Shown: in pieces, positions 62,235 to 64,000 of the stretch
How positions within the stretch are numbered: the first letter of the stretch is position 1
How the letters are laid out: each line of letters opens with the position of its first letter
NCBI GenBank assembly: GCA_016789305.1
Contig: JAEURJ010000023.1
Coordinates: 186,001-250,000 of the forward strand
Direction of reading: 5' to 3'
Length of the DNA: 64,000 nt
From: Anaerolineales bacterium
GTDB taxonomy: Bacteria > Chloroflexota > Anaerolineae > Anaerolineales > Villigracilaceae
Made by a program: the position numbers and the translations under genes
Notes under the pieces: model-generated
The model's input: the letters and a program-made list of their open reading frames with translations, nothing else
Told to the model about the DNA's origin: nothing
Databases searched by the model: none

Positions 62235-64000
62235 ATGGCTGGCATGGAAAGATTTACACAGCGAGCAAGGCGCGTTCTCAGTCTCGCCCATCAAGAGGCC
62301 GAACGCGCTCGCCAAAACAATATTGGAACCGAACACCTTCTCCTCGGATTAATGGACGAAGAAGGTGGTGTCGCCGGGCGCGTACTGCGTGAACTCGGCA
62401 TGACCTCCGAACGGGTCCGCGATGTCGTCGCCCGTGTCTCAACCGCATCCATCAACTTCGACCCTTCCCGCATCGAGCTTGCCGCGGAAACCCAGCAAGT
62501 CCTCGAATTCGCCGTCGACGAAGCCCGACGCCTCGGTCATCATTACATTGGCACCGAACACATCCTGCTCGGACTCGTTCGCATTGAATCCACCGCGATG
62601 GAAGCGCTTCGCAGACTCGGCGTCACAGCCGATCAGATCCGCCGCCAGACTCGACGCGTGTTGAATGAATCCGCTTCCTCCTCCACGACGCCTGCCGGCC
62701 CGCAACCGGCCAAAGCCGGCCCTGGTGGAGCAAACAACCCAAAGACCCCGCTCGTCGATCAACTCGCTTCAGACCTCACTTCCAAAGCAGAAGAAAAGAA
62801 GCTTGACCCAGTCATTGGCCGCCAAATGGAAATCGAGCGCGTCATTCAAATTTTGGCGCGCCGCACCAAGAACAACCCTGCATTGATCGGTGAACCCGGC
62901 GTCGGCAAAACTGCCATCGTTGAAGGACTCGCCCAGCGCATCGTCGAAGGCGATGTACCCGCACCGCTGATGAACAAACGTGTGCTTCAACTGGACGTGG
63001 GCTCGCTTGTCGCTGGCACCATGTATCGCGGTCAATTCGAGGAAAGACTCAAGAGAATCATTGACGAGTTGAAAACCTCAGGCGCGATCCTGTTCATTGA
63101 CGAGGTCCATATGCTCGTCGGGGCCGGAGCCGCTGGCTCCTCCGTTGATGCGGCCAATATCCTCAAGCCCGCTTTATCGCGCGGCGAACTGCAAGTCATC
63201 GGCGCGACCACATTGGATGAATATCGCAAGCACATTGAATCCGATGCCGCGCTCGAACGCCGCTTCCAACCTGTGCAGGTGGATGAACCTTCCGAGGATG
63301 AGACCATTCAAATCCTCAAAGGCATCCGCGGCGCCTATGAAGAACACCATCACTTGGTGATCTCCGATGAAGCGCTCGAAGCCGCCGCACATTTATCGTC
63401 CCGTTATGTTACCGAAAGATTTTTACCCGACAAGGCTATTGATCTTATTGACGAGTCATCGTCTCGTGTGCGCATGTACAAAAGCCCGGCCGCAAAACAT
63501 GCCAAAGATCTTTTTGGTCAACTGCGTGCTGCACGCCAAAACCGCACCCTCGCACAAGAGGAAGGCAACAACGAAGATGTGAAGGAATGGGAAGAACGCG
63601 AAGTTGATCTCAACCAGCAGATCGAACGCCTGCGCACCGGTTGGGACCGCGCCAATAGCCCCGTTGTTTCCGCGGAAGATATCGCCGAAGTCGTCTCCAT
63701 GTGGACCGGCGTGCCGTTGATGCAATTGGCGGAAGCCGAGTCACAACGCCTGCTCAAGATGGAAGACGAATTACGCGGCTCGATCATCGGCCAGGAAGAT
63801 GCGATCATTGCCATCTCCCGTGCCGTGCGGCGCGCGCGTGCCGGCCTGAAAGACCCCAAGCGCCCGATTGGTTCCTTTATGTTCCTTGGACCCACCGGCG
63901 TGGGCAAGACCCAATTGACCAAGACCCTCGCCAAGTTCATGTTTGGCAGCGAAGATGCCGCCATTCAACTGGACATGTCTGAATTCATGGAACGCCACAC
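62235..64000 (+). CDS. clpC: ATP-dependent Clp protease ATP-binding subunit ClpC (3' end beyond right edge)
   Basis: The frame opens at ATG 62235 (AGGAG 7 bases upstream) and stays open to the edge (588 codons). Two N-terminal Clp repeats (HQEAERARQNNIGTEHLLLGL and HHYIGTEHILLGL), a linker of about 30 residues rich in Pro/Ala/Gly, the first AAA domain with GEPGVGKT (about 219-226), ILFIDEVHML and GATTLDEYRKHIE, a coiled middle domain, and the start of the second AAA domain (FLGPTGVGKTQ, about 552-562) are seen. ClpC unfolds substrates for ClpP. The short coiled middle domain indicates ClpC rather than ClpB. Confidence 0.96.
   Translation, partial: MAGMERFTQRARRVLSLAHQEAERARQNNIGTEHLLLGLMDEEGGVAGRVLRELGMTSERVRDVVARVSTASINFDPSRIELAAETQQVLEFAVDEARRLGHHYIGTEHILLGLVRIESTAMEALRRLGVTADQIRRQTRRVLNESASSSTTPAGPQPAKAGPGGANNPKTPLVDQLASDLTSKAEEKKLDPVIGRQMEIERVIQILARRTKNNPALIGEPGVGKTAIVEGLAQRIVEGDVPAPLMNKRVLQLDVGSLVAGTMYRGQFEERLKRIIDELKTSGAILFIDEVHMLVGAGAAGSSVDAANILKPALSRGELQVIGATTLDEYRKHIESDAALERRFQPVQVDEPSEDETIQILKGIRGAYEEHHHLVISDEALEAAAHLSSRYVTERFLPDKAIDLIDESSSRVRMYKSPAAKHAKDLFGQLRAARQNRTLAQEEGNNEDVKEWEEREVDLNQQIERLRTGWDRANSPVVSAEDIAEVVSMWTGVPLMQLAEAESQRLLKMEDELRGSIIGQEDAIIAISRAVRRARAGLKDPKRPIGSFMFLGPTGVGKTQLTKTLAKFMFGSEDAAIQLDMSEFMERH

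Noticed and set aside
1..64000. CRISPR arrays, tRNA or rRNA genes, transposases, phage genes
   Set aside because: None were seen on reading the gaps and gene products; gaps are short and lack direct repeats with spacers or cloverleaf patterns.

Overview
ORGANISM. The window is bacterial and almost fully coding, with no rRNA, tRNA, CRISPR array, insertion sequence or phage gene that I can see. The right-hand housekeeping part (tsaE-tsaB-rimI, a family 4 uracil-DNA glycosylase, an F420-dependent luciferase-like oxidoreductase, clpC) together with the glycan genes fits an uncultured Chloroflexota (Anaerolineae-like) bacterium best. This is an inference from gene content, not proof.

LAYOUT. (1) From 1 to about 50.2 kb, every gene lies on the minus strand and forms one very large cell-surface polysaccharide cluster. 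From its upstream (right) end it reads: a WbpA-type UDP-sugar dehydrogenase, a UDP-glucuronate 4-epimerase, a Wzx flippase, GT4 enzymes, Gmd, two GT-C-like membrane proteins, a GT2 dolichyl-phosphate-type transferase, a flippase-like UPF0104 protein, WecB, a MarR-type EPS regulator, then WbpB-WbpD-WbpE. Next come an acyltransferase, a second Wzx, a glycosyltransferase-methyltransferase fusion, an FkbM methyltransferase, a run of GT4 enzymes, an Rmd-type reductase, a nucleotidyltransferase, three asparagine-synthase-like amidotransferases, a Wzm/Wzt ABC exporter, a sulfotransferase, a polysaccharide-deacetylase-like protein and three related glycosyltransferase modules. A transglutaminase-like protein is cut by the left edge. 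(2) From 50.2 to 53.5 kb is a minus-strand housekeeping operon: SDR, DinB-like, tsaE, tsaB, rimI, UDG. (3) From 53.7 to 64 kb the genes are on the plus strand: thioesterase, peroxiredoxin, LLM oxidoreductase plus GNAT, a TIR protein, a MazG-like protein, a membrane-bound GAF/HTH protein, a DedA-like/PlsC/GT4 lipid operon, and clpC cut by the right edge.

HOW THE GENES WORK TOGETHER. WbpA, WbpB, WbpE, WbpD and a 2-epimerase make up the set known to build UDP-2,3-diacetamido-2,3-dideoxy-mannuronic acid. Gmd plus the Rmd-like reductase would give GDP-D-rhamnose. AsnB-like enzymes in such clusters are known to amidate uronic acids, so three copies beside a uronic-acid pathway suggest amidated sugars. 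Both an ABC exporter with an unusually long Wzt and two Wzx flippases are present, so more than one polymer may be made. Sulfo-, methyl- and acyl-transferases would decorate or cap the chains.

MOST NOTABLE. There is an in-frame TGA at a conserved Arg position in the second asnB. A perfect 15-bp-arm palindrome lies over the start of the MarR-type regulator. Three paralogous glycosyltransferase modules carry cysteine clusters, two of them fused in one protein. Also notable are a GT4-methyltransferase fusion, a membrane-tethered GAF-HTH protein, a free TIR domain lacking its catalytic Glu, a G6 frameshift in a GT4 gene, and several -10 boxes only 6-9 nt before ATG (leaderless transcription). No stretch longer than about 300 bases lacks a gene.
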